Part shown: in pieces, positions 63,370 through 64,000 of the stretch
How positions within the stretch are numbered: the stretch's first letter is position 1
How the letters are laid out: every line of letters starts with the position of its first letter
Assembly (NCBI GenBank): GCA_016716385.1
Contig: JADJWL010000025.1
Location: forward strand, 310,001 to 374,000
Direction of reading: 5' to 3'
DNA length: 64,000 nucleotides
DNA from: Bryobacterales bacterium
GTDB taxonomy: Bacteria; Acidobacteriota; Terriglobia; Bryobacterales; Bryobacteraceae
Notes under the pieces: generated by a model
The model's database searches: none
What the model was told of the DNA's origin: nothing
The model's input: the letters and a program-made list of their open reading frames with translations, nothing else
Program-made: the position numbers and the translations under genes

Positions 63370-64000
63370 CCAGGCGCGAATGGATGGCGGCTCTCACGGC
63401 CGCGATGGCTGTACCCCGGCCGGCGTTTTCCGCTGGGGAAAAGCTGGGCATCCCCGGCCCGTATCCGGGACGCGTGGTTTCGGTGCGCCACGCGAAGTCG
63501 ATTGTCTCCGGCGCCTACCAGCCCGAAGTGATCCGCCAGATGATGACGAAGGGCATGACCGAACTGACCGGCGCCCCAAGCTGGGAAGAGGCGTGGCGCG
63601 TGTTCATCCAGCCGGGCGACGTCGTCGGCATCAAGGTCAATCCGGTCGGCGGGCGGCGGCTCTGTTCCGACCCGAGCGTGCTGCATCTCATCATCGAGGG
63701 CATCGAGAAGGCGGGCGTCTCGCGCCGCGACATCGTCGTCTACGACCGTTACCGCCGCGAGTTTCTCGGCGTCGGCTTCCACCGCTGGCTGCCCGAAGGC
63801 GTGCGCTTCTCCTGGGCCGCCGAACAGTACGACGACTCGCAGCTTGGCTTGCACGGCTACGACCGCGATCAGTTCGTCGAACTGCCGCTGGTGAAACCCG
63901 GCGACGACCCGGCGGACGCGCACGTGCGGCGGTCCTACCTGTCGCGGTTCCTGACGCAGCAGGTGAACAAGGTGATCAACCTGCCGGTGCTGAAGCACCA
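63366..64000 (+). CDS. Tat-type DUF362 domain protein (cut by window edge)
   Basis: From ATG 63366 the frame stays open to the edge (at least 211 aa). MTRREWMAALTAAMAVPRPAFSA is a short Tat-like signal. DUF362 features follow: VIRQMMTKGMTELTG, VFIQPGDVVGIKVNPVGGRRLCSDPSVLHLIIEGIEKAGV, DIVVYDRYRREF and NKVINLPVLKH. DUF362 proteins are often linked to iron-sulfur chemistry, but no activity is proven. It overlaps the previous gene in ATGA and completes a dehydrogenase/DUF362/DUF362 unit as far as it can be seen. Confidence 0.85.
   Translation, partial: MTRREWMAALTAAMAVPRPAFSAGEKLGIPGPYPGRVVSVRHAKSIVSGAYQPEVIRQMMTKGMTELTGAPSWEEAWRVFIQPGDVVGIKVNPVGGRRLCSDPSVLHLIIEGIEKAGVSRRDIVVYDRYRREFLGVGFHRWLPEGVRFSWAAEQYDDSQLGLHGYDRDQFVELPLVKPGDDPADAHVRRSYLSRFLTQQVNKVINLPVLKH

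Overview
The window is a GC-rich bacterial chromosome segment, densely packed on both strands. It is most probably from an Acidobacteriota member of the Solibacter/Bryobacter type. That is an inference from content: a futalosine-pathway menaquinone gene (mqnD), a bacillithiol gene (bshC), a DUF507 protein, and many exported hydrolases, PLP and DUF362-type proteins with Sec or Tat signals, all beside ordinary housekeeping genes. No rRNA, CRISPR array, transposase, integrase or phage structural gene was seen. Two tRNA genes are present.

Layout. 1-2031: 5' part of mutS behind gdhA (minus). 2088-4001: a small exported protein and a frameshifted bshC. 3991-8753: a minus-strand run of five glycosyltransferases. 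8771-16638: a plus-strand series of exported proteins (parallel beta-helix, Tat-type SelA-like PLP enzyme, double alpha/beta hydrolase, FGE-like/hydrolase fusion), the last four joined by short gaps or stop/start overlaps. 16696-20796: der, a type IV pilin-like protein, a VOC protein, then ruvX-mltG-unknown (minus). 20855-26759: AI-2E family permease, MFS transporter, DUF507, rbsK, an unknown exported protein and an SDR. 26748-31762: minus-strand operon tdh-kbl-phosphatase-pyrD-ridA, every junction a 4-base stop/start overlap. 31825-33470: MFS transporter and small cupin-like protein.

33446-36107 is an island of visibly lower GC, bracketed by an imperfect direct repeat of about 52 bp that carries the leader and first codons of the MFS gene. 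It holds a DUF4238 protein, an unknown Cys-rich protein with a nuclease-like segment, and a frameshifted remnant resembling a TIR/deoxyribosyltransferase-like domain. tRNA-Gly(TCC), a DUF3830 protein and tRNA-Thr(TGT) follow. This is the most promising place for an undescribed, possibly defence-related, system.

36917-44287: exported methyltransferase-like protein; then minus-strand ileS-lspA-lgt (lipoprotein maturation) followed by SDR, SMP-30 and hydrolase genes of catabolic type. 44350-44443 holds four consecutive hairpins in the ileS leader. 44561-49287: PQQ-like propeller protein, KamA-family radical SAM enzyme, large exported alpha/beta hydrolase. 49393-51666: yacL-like PIN/TRAM gene, ispD and ispF (isoprenoid precursors). 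51641-57570: M28 peptidase, Gly-zipper protein, zinc-ribbon/proline-rich membrane protein, and an MFS/ferredoxin/Cys-rich trio. 57571-58148 is a long intergenic stretch with a near-consensus promoter and a possible small RNA. 58149-64000: mqnD, outer-membrane barrel protein, P1 peptidase, PH-like membrane protein, zinc dehydrogenase and two DUF362-type exported proteins, the last cut by the window edge.
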